Source: Blastomussa wellsi (taxonomy: Eukaryota > Cnidaria > Anthozoa > Scleractinia > Plerogyridae). Taken from it: DNA of 64,000 nt. The position numbers and the translations under genes were made by a program. The notes below the pieces were generated by a model, which was not told the origin of the DNA, did no database searches, and saw only the letters and a list, made by a program, of their open reading frames with translations. Shown here one piece after another: positions 41,978 to 53,290 of this stretch (positions are counted from its first letter, which is position 1; each line of letters begins with the position of its first letter). The stretch spans positions 22,067,651-22,131,650 of the forward strand of contig OX393562.1 of assembly GCA_947652115.1 (NCBI GenBank), in the 5' to 3' direction.

Positions 41978-42189
41978 CCTAAGTCAGTCACACCAACTCT
42001 CCCGGTTTATCCGAAAGTCTCCCGGATACAGTGGTACGAATCTCCCGGTCTCCCGTATGGGTGACCAATTCTCCCGGATAAAAGTGTCTTTGGATCTTTG
42101 GACCACAGAAGTTCCAAAATCCAAGCGACTTTAGGTTTATTCAAGCTCATCTAACTGTTCCAGGCTGCATCTTTCTTCTTATTTCACCC

Positions 42190-42400
42190 TGTCTGTACCA
42201 AACGTTTTCGCAAACAAAAACATCCTAGCCTTTTTTCTTCGTTACGCCATATAACCGACTCTCTGATTTCCAGTAGCGAGGATTTCAAAATTGTCCCATT
42301 TGACGCTGTGACCGGTAGAGATGACATGGTCGGCAACAGCGGAGGCGTGACCATCTTGTGTGAGAGCCTTAAACATGTTCGGTCTTCCTTGTACACTACT
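42190..42400 (-). pseudogene. Probable Penelope-like element remnant (GIY-YIG region)
   Basis: The minus strand reads SAVADHVISTGHSVKWDNF then EILATG. This resembles the DHxxxxGHxxxWDxxxIL block in the C-terminal endonuclease part of Penelope-like retroelements. Only about 60 codons remain and the frame then closes. A non-LTR origin is possible. Confidence 0.4.
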
Positions 42401-44190
42401 TTAGATCTTTGAGAGCGGCTACATACCCCTTTCAGGACACAGGAGTCAAAAGCCAAACCCTATCCAGCGGCACGTCCCCATATAAAAAACTCCCCGTCCC
42501 TCGAAAACGTTTAATTTCCTTATTTCCCTCTCTTCATCTAGGCTCATTTTCATCTAAGATGCATTGCGCACCTCGATCCCTGAAGATGAATTCAGTGCAG
42601 CACGAAATTAAATTACGCAAGACTTCGAAAACCTTTTTTATCGCCTTTTATTAACAGAAACCTTGACCGATTGGCGCCCAAGGCTGAAATTTGGGTAAGA
42701 ACGAGTTCTAATCTTTCTTCAGTTGCTGTGAGTAACAAATAGATAACTTTAACCAGTATTTTCACCAGCCTTCAACTCATGGGGAGGCGGCGATTTGACT
42801 ACAATACCAATTTGTTTATAAAAATATAAACAACAATTTAAGATTATATTTTTCAAAGGCTCTAGTCTAAAAATAAGTGCATCCAGCGTCAGCGGCAAAT
42901 TAGAAGTTCTTATAATAAGAACGAGTGTATGCCAGGATCCGAGTAACTACAGTGCAGAGCACATCTCGCCATCGTCGTTATTTATGCGAGTTATTAAATG
43001 TCGGCTGTCACTTCTCGCTGCTGACAACCGGATTTGCGTTTGCGTTCGCATGCTAAGTGTGAGTACAGTAGTTAAAAGTCTCACTCACCTCTCGCTATTT
43101 TTTTAACATGTTTCCTTTTTTTTTCACTTTTACAGGGAGCATGTGCTTTTAAGTGAATTTGGAATTTGCAAAATACAACTAATTCCAATATGTTTCTCAT
43201 CTCAAAAAAAGAAAATGCAAAACGGACAAATAATATTATATACATTATTGGGCATTATATAAGGTTATATTGAAATTAACGCGAAGTCTGAGAAAAGGTC
43301 ACAATACCGGTTAAAGCAATGTATCTTGTGTCGTGATTAATATGTATATAGCTGTAAAAATGTAAGATCCCCTTTAAATATTGCAGCAAGCTAGTTAATT
43401 ATTACTACATGACCTTTTTCATTTTATTTTTATATGACATTGGTATTACAATTAGGTCGTGTATTCGCCTTGTGGAAATTGCTATTTTCTATCCTAGTTC
43501 CACTTCCAGTTCCACATCCAGTGGTATTTATTTTCTTCGTTTCGTTTTCTTGTCATTGATTATGTGCAGAATGTATACTTACAACATTTGCCTATATTTG
43601 TTCAAGTTTCGTGCGTTAATTTAGGGCAGGTGCTTTTGCTTGAATTTAAATTAGAAATAGGTAGGATACCTGCAACGGCGATTTGACGAATCTTTTGTTA
43701 AAAGGAGGTCCAAAAGCAATCAACCGGGATCTTGGCTAAAAAGGTCAAAATGAAGGTTTTCCTTTATAATGAATTTCAGTATTCCGCACTGAATGGGATT
43801 TTTCACTATTAGTGTTCATGGTAATAGTTTTTTTCATTTACACTTAGACTGATGTAACAACTACACTGAAGTGAAATTCTTCTTCGTTCTTGGGAAGGTA
43901 AAAATATAAATCGAAGACGTGTAGAAGCGGCTCATTTTGATACATTGAACAGTTGTCTTGGGACTCGTGTATCGCAGTTGGTACACAAAACGTGACCTAA
44001 CCATTTAAAAAGAATTGTGTAATTCAGAATCCACTCGATAAAAACATTATACAATAAAAACTAAAACATCTCTTTATTACAAGCGATACCTTTTGGAGCA
44101 GAATTAAATCAAAACAGGCCGAATTGAAGAATTTTAGCGTGGACAGCTGCCTGCACACATTATGTTTACTGAATGCCGTGGTTTAAATAT
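42400..44190. other. No gene recognised
   Basis: AT-rich DNA with scattered short ORFs lacking motifs or splice support. Confidence 0.45.
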
Positions 44191-44194
44191 CCAG

Positions 44195-44306
44195 TGGGCC
44201 TTAATCACACGGCGGCCATGTTGAGTCCCGAGGTATTCAAAACCTTTGTTTTGCCACGCGGAAATATTGTCTATGGCCAATATGGCCGCAGTGTGATTAA
44301 GGCCCA
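44195..44306. repeat. Foldback MITE (TGGGCCTTAATCACAC ends)
   Basis: TGGGCCTTAATCACACGGCG at the left and its inverse, through GGCGGCCAT/ATGGCCGC, at the right. About 60 central bases are unpaired. Confidence 0.7.
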
Positions 44307-44658
44307 TAGTTAAATATAAAAACTGATCGAAGGGAGCTAAAAACTCATGAAAAGAAATCTCAATTTTTCATGGTAGTTTAATCACATACCCCTGCCAATT
44401 TTTTTAAACCACATTCAGTTTAGTGATAATCGTTGTCTATAAGCTATGTAAGGTTTTGGTTTTGGTACATTTTTTACGACTGCTTTTGCAGATATCCAAA
44501 TAAGGAGTATTGTAGGTGAATGAATTTCACTCGGTTGGTTGGTTGGTAGCAATCTGTTTCATTTTATTGTCATAACATTCACGGTTCAAAGATTCTCACT
44601 CATGATCACGAGATTTCCGGTTTTTTCCGTGAAAAATCGCTCGTGAAAACACGGCCAC

Positions 44659-44965
44659 TAAAGATCCTATATTTCGACGATCACCGAAAAGGAAGGTCGA
44701 TGGCAGTTTGCCCTTTACGTTTTGTCTCTTTAATGCTCACGTAAAGGTAATGAACTTCGAAGATCACCGAAAAGGAAGGTCGATGAAAGTTTGTCCTTTA
44801 TGTTTGTCTCTTTAATGCTCACGTAAAGATCCTGAATTTCGATGATCACCGAAAAGGAAGGTCGATGACAGTTTGCCCTTTACGTTTTGTCTCTTTAAAT
44901 CTCACGTAAAGATCCTGAATTTGGAAGATCACCGAAAAGAAGGCCGATGACAGTTTGTCCTTCTT
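44659..44965. repeat. Minisatellite, four units of about 76-87 bases
   Basis: GATCACCGAAAAGGAAGGTC recurs near 44680, 44764, 44840 and 44927. Each is followed by GTTTGYCCTTTAYGTTTTG and CTCACGTAAAG. The last unit is diverged. Confidence 0.85.
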
Positions 44966-45496
44966 TACCGCAAAGCGAAGCACTACCAGAGCGTAATGCA
45001 TTCTGGTCGCCGCGCAGTGCCTTCCGTCAAATCTCTATTTTGTATAGCTTTGTTATACGTACTGATTATAACTGCTGCTCACTCGCTGCGCTCGTTCCGC
45101 ATGCAGCAATTAAGAGCAGTTGACAGATGGTTGACATACCATACGTGAATCTCTTTTAGCTTCGGCTTGACATTTTTCGAATTGCTTTTCTTTTTAAATT
45201 TTGTTTTCTAGCGGGTATATTTGTATGTCATTCAAATTTAATATTTCTCTTGGACAACTAAAGACAAGCGCAAACAATTTAACGAACTGACTACCCACGG
45301 ACAGATATATGTTTAAAAATGACTTTTACCTGATGAAGATGAAAACTTAAATTTTTAATTTTAGTTTCTTCTGACGTCACGTGAAAACCAAGAATATGAC
45401 ACATTTTTCTTAATGATTGTTAATAGTATTAGAAAAAGGGTTTTGAAGCTTATTATTTGACTTCGGAATTGTCCCAGAGAGCGCAGTCAAAGTAAT

Positions 45497-45656
45497 CAGG
45501 GGCGGATCTAGGGGGAGGGTGCAGGGGGTGCGCACCCCCTCCTGAGATGACCTGCGGCTTTCTAATCACAACTAGTATTCTGTTTTCGTCACCTATCAGT
45601 TACGTCAATCCTTAGTGGTGCACCCCCTCCTGAGAAAAATCCTGGATCCGCCCCTG
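45497..45656. mobile_element. hAT-like MITE
   Basis: CAGGGGCGGATCTAGG at the left and CCTGGATCCGCCCCTG at the right, with inner arms GGTGCRCACCCCCTCCTGAG. The ends are typical of hAT MITEs. The 8 flanking bases do not match exactly. Confidence 0.65.
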
Positions 45657-46148
45657 CAAACTATCACGTGGTTAAGGTCTGTAACGTCACTGCGCTAAAT
45701 AAACAAACCAAGATGGCTGAAAACGAATGAAACATGTGAAGCATGGCGAAAGCTTCTATATGTAACAGTCATTTTGTGTATTTTTTGTATTCACTTTCTT
45801 TTAGCCCCCATAGAAGGTTTGTTTTGCAAACCGAAATATCGGGCAAATATAGTCTACTTATTTTCATGTGATTTTATTTCTATTTCAATCTCTTCTCGGC
45901 CTTGCCATGGGGATCAGTCTACCGTTTCTGTCGATATTACTTGGCTGGAGCTGCAAATGGTCATGAATATGGAACTAGCTGCTAAATCACTCTCACAGCT
46001 GCAGAAGAAATAAGGATAAGGCGTCCCGAGAAGGCAATGCTATCAAACATTGTGACGTCACAAACACATTTCTCGTCCCCAGTTTCGCAGGACACTTGTA
46101 GAGAAATTAGCTGTATTTCGGCCGCAATTAGCCTGATTCTCAGACGGT

Positions 46149-46819
46149 CCAGGGTCGCTCGTGTCACGCACTCTCTCCCTTCCCCGTCTGAGATACCTTG
46201 TGCAAGGTCGCGTTCACAACGTCAGAACCCTTTCCACCAATCAGAGCTAATGTACCATATTCTCAGAAGTGCGGAATTCGTGGAATGCAGAATCAACCGC
46301 TTGACTCAATCCCCGCTTCATACGAACCGCGGCATTTTTGGCCACTACTCCTCTCAACTCTCAACATTTAGCGTCATTTTTCAATCCTTTGCAATCTTGA
46401 GAAGCATTTTCTCTTGCAGACATATGGCGAGTCCTCGCTAGAAAACTGCAATTCTCCTCCTAAAACCTTGTTTATCATTCCTTGCAAATCCCATTGCTAG
46501 CGTCCAAAAACGGCTATTCTTTCGCTCGTTCCAAGAAACTCACCGCATATCAAGCACTGAATTGAGTCCGTGTTTGAAACGACGGCTTTCTTCGGCGTAG
46601 AAGTTAAAAACATTCTAAACGACCGGGAATAAGAAAATGTGAGCGAATTTGGCCGTGGAAAACCCGCGTGTACTGATTTGTTTACTTTCCAAGCTTCATT
46701 TCTTACGCGCGTTATTATTGGCTATTGAAATACAATTGGTTCTGACGTCATGAACACGACCTTGCAAAAGGTAAATCAGACGGGGAAGGGAGAGAGTGCG
46801 TGACACGAGCGACCTAGGC
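46149..46819. repeat. Inverted-repeat element with about 95-base arms
   Basis: CAGGGTCGCTCGTGTCACGC, CTCTCTCCCTTCCCCGTCTG and AAGGTCGCGTTCA at the left return inverted at 46736-46819. The roughly 450-base centre has no recognised gene. Confidence 0.6.
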
Positions 46820-46909
46820 CGCAATAAGCATCCATTTTTTGAAATTCGAAATAGTTTCTCGTTTACTGCATACCAAGAAAGGAAAATGCACAAAAATATC
46901 TTTGATGCC

Positions 46910-48631
46910 CCCAGGGGGGGTACTCAAAATATTCATGACGGGGGGGTCCGACGTATTTTTTTGGGGTTAAAATTTACATGCTCGGTATTTTTTTGGGTCG
47001 AAAAATCTGTCACGTATTTTTTTGGGTCTTGAAAAAAATTGTGTATTTTTTTGGGTTATAAATTTTGTCGCGATCAGTAGATCAGAAAAATATTCATTCG
47101 AAATATTTTGTTAATAGTATAAAGAAGACAATACAATGTAATTTGCAATCTTGTTTATTTCTCTTTTCTCTATGACTCATTTAAATGATGTCCATCAAAG
47201 TCTTTCGTGTCACTTGAGCTGCTCCTCGGGAGCTGTGCATCACCACGGTTTATCATTATTTGCACGTGTAATCCCTTTTGCTTTAGAGCGCGCTCAATTT
47301 CCTTAGCTCGGATTCTGCTCGTCTTGAATGTGACCTCCACTGGAACATTTATTCCTCCCCCGACACGCCAACGACCTCCAGGATCATTGAAAGGTTCTCC
47401 AGTGACTTTGCTGCAAAAGGTAAGCAAAAGAGAAGCAAAGCATGAATTAGTAAGCGTATGTAAACTGAGGCGGCTTTAGCGAATTTTATTCACCTCCAAG
47501 TCAAAATCTTGTGCACAATAGAGTCACATTTTAAAATAGTTTTCTATATACATACCACTTCGACTGAAGAAGTCAATATTTCAGATGTAATTTCCCCAGT
47601 CAGCTTGGTGCGCCAAGGAGATGTATTTCAGTTATCTCTAGCCGATACTGCGTTCCTTAGAAGCCTACTTTCCACTGGATAACGCCGAAGAAGCGTCGGA
47701 GTATATAGCTGATGATGGTCGAAGGGTACAATTATGCCATTCCCGCACAGGACGGCTTCGGCGAGCCGTCATTTATACAGTACACTAATTCCTGAAATGT
47801 AGATTACTGAGAGAGATAAAGGAAACCATTTCGACACTTTCATAATATAAGGTTCTTGTCAAGAGAGTATTGTATTATTTGTTACGTACAATTATGCCAT
47901 TTCTGCACAGAAAGGCTTCGCCGAGCAGTTATTTATTCGACACACTACTTCCTTAATTGTAGATTACCGAGAGAGATTAAGGAAAACATTTCGAGAACTT
48001 TGTACTCTAGATTTTTTGTCAAAAGAGTATTGTAGTTTATTTTTAACGCTCGTTACAGTTCCTGTTTGAAAATGTAAATTTCAATTTTGTTTAAGAGTAC
48101 AATATTATGACGTTTCCGCACCATGGATGGTTTCGGAGAGTCATCATTTATACAGTACAGTACACTAGTCTCTTAAATGTAGATTACCGAGAGAAATTAA
48201 CGGAAACATTTCGAATACTTTATAATTTTGTCAAAAGTGTATTGTGGTATATTTTTCAACACTCGTTATAGTTCCTGTTTGAAAATGTAAATTTTTATTT
48301 TTGCGTCATGACTACAATGCAATGATAATGTATGCTGATAGTGTCACAATGAGGACCTATCTGTAAATGTGGAGCAGAAGGGAGGATGAAGAGACACTAA
48401 CGGACATATCAATTTCATTAGCTTATAGGTGCAAAATTGTGCATTAGAAGGTTCTGTTTGATTGAATATATCCAAATTGAGGTCTTAAAGTCGTGTATTG
48501 TTTTGGGTATGAAATTTTGTGCCATGTATTTTTTTGGGTCTAAAATTTCAGGGTCGTGTATTTTTTTGGGTTTGCAGTACGAGGCTCCGTCGGACCCCCC
48601 CGTCATGTATTATTTTGAGTACCCCCCTGGG
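46910..48631. mobile_element. 1.72-kb TIR element with 8-bp target duplication, upstream of GPCR 2
   Basis: The element starts CCCAGGGGGGGGTACTC and ends GAGTACCCCCCTGGG. TTGATGCC flanks both sides (46902-46909 and 48632-48639). The inverted ends extend to GACGGGGGGGTCCGACG. Inside each end are three to four copies of GTATTTTTTTGGGT (inverted at the other end), likely subterminal binding repeats. An internal tandem repeat lies at 47727-48300. A minus-strand frame at 47427-47170 (GGRWRVGGGINVPVEVTF) has coding character but no recognised family. An 8-bp duplication fits hAT, P or Zisupton-type groups. Confidence 0.75.
47727..48300. repeat. Three diverged tandem units of about 160-210 bases
   Basis: Each unit starts GTACAAT(A)TTATG, followed by GCACA and GGMTTCG, then GTAGATTACCGAGAGAGATT and a TTTGTCAAAAGAGTATTG block. 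Starts are near 47727, 47886 and 48088. The repeat is internal to the 46910-48631 element. Confidence 0.7.
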
Positions 48632-48806
48632 TTGATGCCACACACACTTTAATGGTTTTTCTCGCCAACTTTCGCACAAATGTTCAGAATAGCAATCCAA
48701 TGTTGGTTTTATTTTAGAAGCGGAGTCGTTTAAAAGTATAACTTTCAAATTTCCATTTGAAACTAGGAAGGTTTATATTAATGTTCAATATATTTAATTT
48801 ACAGAT

Positions 48807-49916
48807 ATGAATCAGTCGAATATCACAAGAGAGACTCTTTCCTCTACCATTCCATGCCGAATATTAAACCCAGGCGTCATCATAAACGCCATTCTGGTTG
48901 TTGCCTACGTTACTTTATTGATCGCCGCTTGGGTGGAGAACACTACAGTAATATATTTGGTGAGAACATACAGAGATTTAAAAGAGTACACATTTAACCT
49001 CCTCATCATTAACATGGCGGTTGCGGATCTCATGGATGTTTGTTTTGCGACCCTGGTGTCTGTTTCCTTCGCGTTTATTGGTCGGCAGTGGATTCCAGGT
49101 TTATTTGGACAAATATCTTGCAAACTTGTTTATTACGTTTTAGTTATGTCCATCGGGCTGTCAATCTCCACGCTTGTTATCATGTCCTTGGATAGACATA
49201 TGGCAATTGTCCATGTCATGAGAAAGCCCATGTCCTCAGCAACGGTTCGAACGTACATAGCAGTGAGTTGGATAATCTCAGCCATCGCAGCCTCTCCTTA
49301 TCTTTATAAGATGGATACAAGGAAAACAAGGGATAATATCACCATTTGTGGTTCATTCTGGAGCGAGAATCCTGAGCAACATTTGTTTTATAGCAAACTG
49401 GAGGAATGTGCAAAGGTTATCATATTTTACGTACTCCCATTAATTGTAATAGGAACAACTAACATTATAATCGGTCATTCATTGCGCAAAAGGCAACCAA
49501 TTGGTAGCAGTCAAACACAGGAAGCGATAAACATACAAAATCAAAAGATCTATAGGTTACTAGTTTCAACTGTAGCTTTGTTTGCTTTTTGTTGGTTGTT
49601 TGCTCACGTAAACCATTTAATGAACGTCTTTTATCTGTCCAAATATTGCGCACTGCCAGCGCCTGTCCCGTTATTCTTCTTTTGGATTTCTCATGTAAAT
49701 TCTGCAATTAACCCAATGATTTATTTTATATTTAATGAAAAATTTAAAGAAGGTCTTAAAAATGCTTTAAGAAGAAGACTGGGAAAACGCCCTCAAATGC
49801 GAAACGTTCTTCCTCAAGAGAATTTTGCATTCGAGAGTCTGGAGTTTGATAATGTTACTGCCGAAAAGAATAATGAGAGACGAAATACAATTGTCGCATT
49901 TGAAACGAAACTTTAA
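48807..49916 (+). CDS. Class A (rhodopsin-like) GPCR, single coding exon, 369 aa
   Basis: Seven TM segments. TM1 has EN instead of GN at 44-45 and TM2 has AVADL with Asp74. Cys105 and Cys181 fit the conserved disulfide. DRH is at 129-131 and NPMIY is canonical at 302-306. TM6 reads CWLF (262-265), lacking the usual Pro. It is related to GPCR 1 in TM1-TM3 (FN-LL--N-AVADL-DV) and in the C-terminal F-E-T-K-L (F-D-T-K-F there). A consensus 3' splice site (TTTAATTTACAG) ends two bases before the ATG, so a 5' UTR intron is likely. The 46910-48631 element then lies in or next to it. Ligand unknown. Confidence 0.93.
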   Translation: MNQSNITRETLSSTIPCRILNPGVIINAILVVAYVTLLIAAWVENTTVIYLVRTYRDLKEYTFNLLIINMAVADLMDVCFATLVSVSFAFIGRQWIPGLFGQISCKLVYYVLVMSIGLSISTLVIMSLDRHMAIVHVMRKPMSSATVRTYIAVSWIISAIAASPYLYKMDTRKTRDNITICGSFWSENPEQHLFYSKLEECAKVIIFYVLPLIVIGTTNIIIGHSLRKRQPIGSSQTQEAINIQNQKIYRLLVSTVALFAFCWLFAHVNHLMNVFYLSKYCALPAPVPLFFFWISHVNSAINPMIYFIFNEKFKEGLKNALRRRLGKRPQMRNVLPQENFAFESLEFDNVTAEKNNERRNTIVAFETKL

Positions 49917-52900
49917 GTAAGCAGTAGGGTGGGGTATCAAACTCCGGGGACTCTTAATTTGTTCATATTTATAGTCTTGGAGAGCGCTGATTTGCTCATT
50001 CTGCTGCACGACGCTGGGGAATCCAGGAAAATGCCTGTAGCCTGTAACAAACTAAGCTGGTTGCCCGCGGCACATGTTATGTAAAAAAAAATTAATATTC
50101 ATAAAACATAATATTATCGACATGCAAGAATGATTGGTTATGCTTGAAACTCTTGAAAGCGATGCTTCTGTGGCATTTATACAGTTAAATATTGTAAAAT
50201 TAAATTGTTGTGTAAACTTGCACAAGTAAAACTAAAATGATTTAAAGGATATCATTGGAAGAAGAAGAAGGTGTTTCTGAAGTTCTGGGTGGGGGTTATA
50301 AAATTTCTGCGACTGGAGATGACGATTTATTTCGACTGCGGAATCTTTCTTGGGTAGAGTCGTTGCGTAGGACAAGGGTATTAAGAAAGTTCAATTACAG
50401 CATTATAAATGACAGTATTGCTTTCGAAGCGACCATTCAATTGCTATTGATGTAATTTTGTATATAGAATAAAATGAGACTTGCATTGGGAAAATGTCTC
50501 TGTGGTTGACTCGAACGTCCGCTCCGAATTCGTCTTCTATTTCGCGACAGTTCGAAATATTTTTAAAATATGTTATTAAAGAAAGAGCTAAAAAATTCGG
50601 AGCTACACTTTTAGACTTGGCTAAATGTATTTCTAAAAATAACATTGCGTTACAAGTGATCAAAGTGTATGGCGTTACTCCGCCTGGTTTGACGATGTTT
50701 ACGCTGTACGGCTGAAAACGTGATGAGTCATGATGTCGACAATTATTTACCCATATGACGTATGAATTGTGTGATTGGCTGTTATTTCTATTGTGCGAAC
50801 GTGCGACTGATTGCCTTTACCCGTTGATCACGCAAAACGCTTGATGCTGCAAACTACATTTCCATAAAAAAGAGAAAACAAGGCAAATCCAGATGTTAAC
50901 TCATTAAAATGAAGTCTCGAAAACTTAGAATCGACCTTAACTTCAACAGGCGAACTTAGCTATGTTTTTGTTCAGGTAATACGCGGAATATGGCCACAGT
51001 TATTTTGACCCTATTTTGGGTATAATATAAGCTAAAATAAACTTAACAGAAACGAAGTTAACTACTTGACCATGACAGTGCAATATGATTTTCAAAAGCA
51101 TTCGTTTGTTTTGCGCTGCCTTGGCAATAACAGATAATTTAAGTGCATACAAAGTAGGTTGAGCGAGGTTAAAATGAACTCACTTTGTTATGTGGTCCAT
51201 CTACTGACGGCAAGGCACGGCGACTGTAAAATACCGAAGTCCCTGCTTTAGCGTTGTACTCTAAAATAAGCGAATAATTTCAACGATGTTGAACCCAACA
51301 AAGGTAAGTTGTATAACACTGCTTTCATTTACAGTTTATTGGTGTGGATTACGCGAAGTATAATTTAGTACACTTCAATCGGTTATCAACCAAACATAGC
51401 CAGTTACCACATCAGTTTTTGACAGAATAGTGGACGCATCGATCTCAAATACCGTATTGTGTCTCGGTAGACAAGAAAGCTTCAGTAAGGCATGCAATAC
51501 AAACGTTTTGACATTTTCGTACCTCGGGACAATCTAAATATTTCGATTGACAAAAATGCTAATTTTAGTGATCGACATGTGGAGCCCACTGGAATGAAAT
51601 AAGACCAAAACTACACCACAGTGTGCTAAACGAACTTAAAATGACGTTTACCTCGCGTGGTTTGGAGTTGTTCTATTAATGGCGGATAGCACCATTAAGG
51701 AAAAAAAAAGAGAAACATGAATACGAAATTTATTGTTCAGGCTAGACTTGATCAATATTATTTCAAGAGAATAAATGTGGCATCATTTGCATACATTTTT
51801 ACTCACCATTCGACCACAAGTCATATTGTTTCGGCTTGAGGGATGTACATGCACTCCTCTGACATGCGGTTGGCAATTGAGAAATAGAACAAATATTAAA
51901 AACGTGTCGTTCAAATTCTTCCCTTTTATTACTATATACGTTTGTTAATAGGCGCTTTGCTATAGATGCCTCTTACTGGTGATTCAGTGCTCCATAATTT
52001 AAATCCAAAGGTTATTTATAGTAGTGCTACGCGGCTAACTATTGTCACCTAAGAGTAAGAAAGTTTTTCATTAGTTTTGACAACTCGCCCTTCGTGAGAA
52101 AGTGAGAGTGAATGGTGAATAGTGCGAGTTAATGACCGTTTAACATCTTTGTCCTTCACAGTTAGCCGGTTCAAACACAGGTATCCCAAGCTGGACATAT
52201 GATTGTTCAGTGCAATGAGTAACAGTAGAAATATAAGGGTTTGTAGGCCGAAAACGGTTAGATTCAAAATCAATAATATTAAAATCAATGATTTGAATAA
52301 ATATAGCTGACCTCGCTTCCTTCGTGTCTTTCTTTGTCTCCTGTGAGGTTTCTGGGCTAAATTATAGCGATTTGGAGGGTTTGCTGTCAGTGGCCAACCT
52401 TGGGAATATATAGAGGGCAAATCAATTTAAAAATTATTCGGTATTTCTTCACAAAGTCTGTCTTTGGTTGCTTTGTGGTTCACACACCAATTTCTAAAAT
52501 AAACGTAAGTTCAAAGTGTTGGTTAAAATAATAACTCATTAACAGTTCTGTTGTAGTATTGTTGTTTTAAGAGAAAAAGAAAGCCAGCACATAACAACAT
52601 TCATGAATCTTTGACAAATGGCTCTTATTGGAGTTCTCAGCTGTTTGACATACAAACGAGGCTAACGGGTCATTGTGCATTTTGTTGTCCGATGTTTTGA
52701 CCCTTTCGCCTCGTTCGCATGCTGTCTTTACAAAAGAATATGTTATCGCAGGCACCGACAGCTATTCTCGAGTCTGTCCTGTTTATTGACAGGGAAAGTT
52801 CAGTAACATTCTGGATCTGATATTCAAACATCATTAAACTAATCTTGGATCTTGATTTTGAGAGACCCTGGGAACGAGGTTGATTCTTCTTCTTCACACT

Positions 52901-53290
52901 GTGAAGGTAGCGGGTTGAATGTTACAGTCTTCGGGCTTAGCTTATCTGTGTAGCTTGACAATAGCGAAATCAAATAATAAAATTAAAGAGTAGCAATAAC
53001 AACGCATCGTTGACGTGGACCGAGGTCACGCGTCCGTTAATATTCTAACATGTCACCGAGGCTTAGGGGAATAAAACAAAAGATTTTGCATCGAGGCTTA
53101 GGGATGAATAAATAATTTCTTTTGCTTTATTCCCCTAAGCCTCGGCGCCATGTTAGAATTTTAATATATCGGGATTGGAAAATTCACAGCGAGGATAACT
53201 TCCCATTCGCTTTTGCATCCCCAGTTCTCATATGATATAATTCAGATCAGTTAAAATAACACTTAAGCAAAAATCCTTATTCATCTCCAG
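49917..53290. other. No gene recognised; likely holds the first exon of the DOMON gene
   Basis: ORFs at 50494-50715 (+) and 52420-52049 (-, with a hydrophobic stretch) lack identifiable motifs. The DOMON gene needs an upstream ATG exon ending in phase 0 before 53291; I could not place it. The foldback at 53036-53168 is the only clear repeat. Confidence 0.4.
53036..53168. repeat. Foldback repeat (CCGAGGCTTAGGGG arms)
   Basis: TAATATTCTAACATG with CCGAGGCTTAGGGGAATAAA is inverted as TTTATTCCCCTAAGCCTCGG with CATGTTAGAATT. A third partial GAGGCTTAGGG copy lies inside. Confidence 0.7.

Noticed and set aside
46037..46441. 134-residue plus-strand ORF
   Set aside because: It overlaps one arm of an inverted-repeat element, has no motif and an irregular composition; probably chance.
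52049..52420. Minus-strand ORF with a hydrophobic stretch
   Set aside because: Two leucine/isoleucine-rich segments look membrane-like, but there is no recognisable family, splice context or conserved motif.
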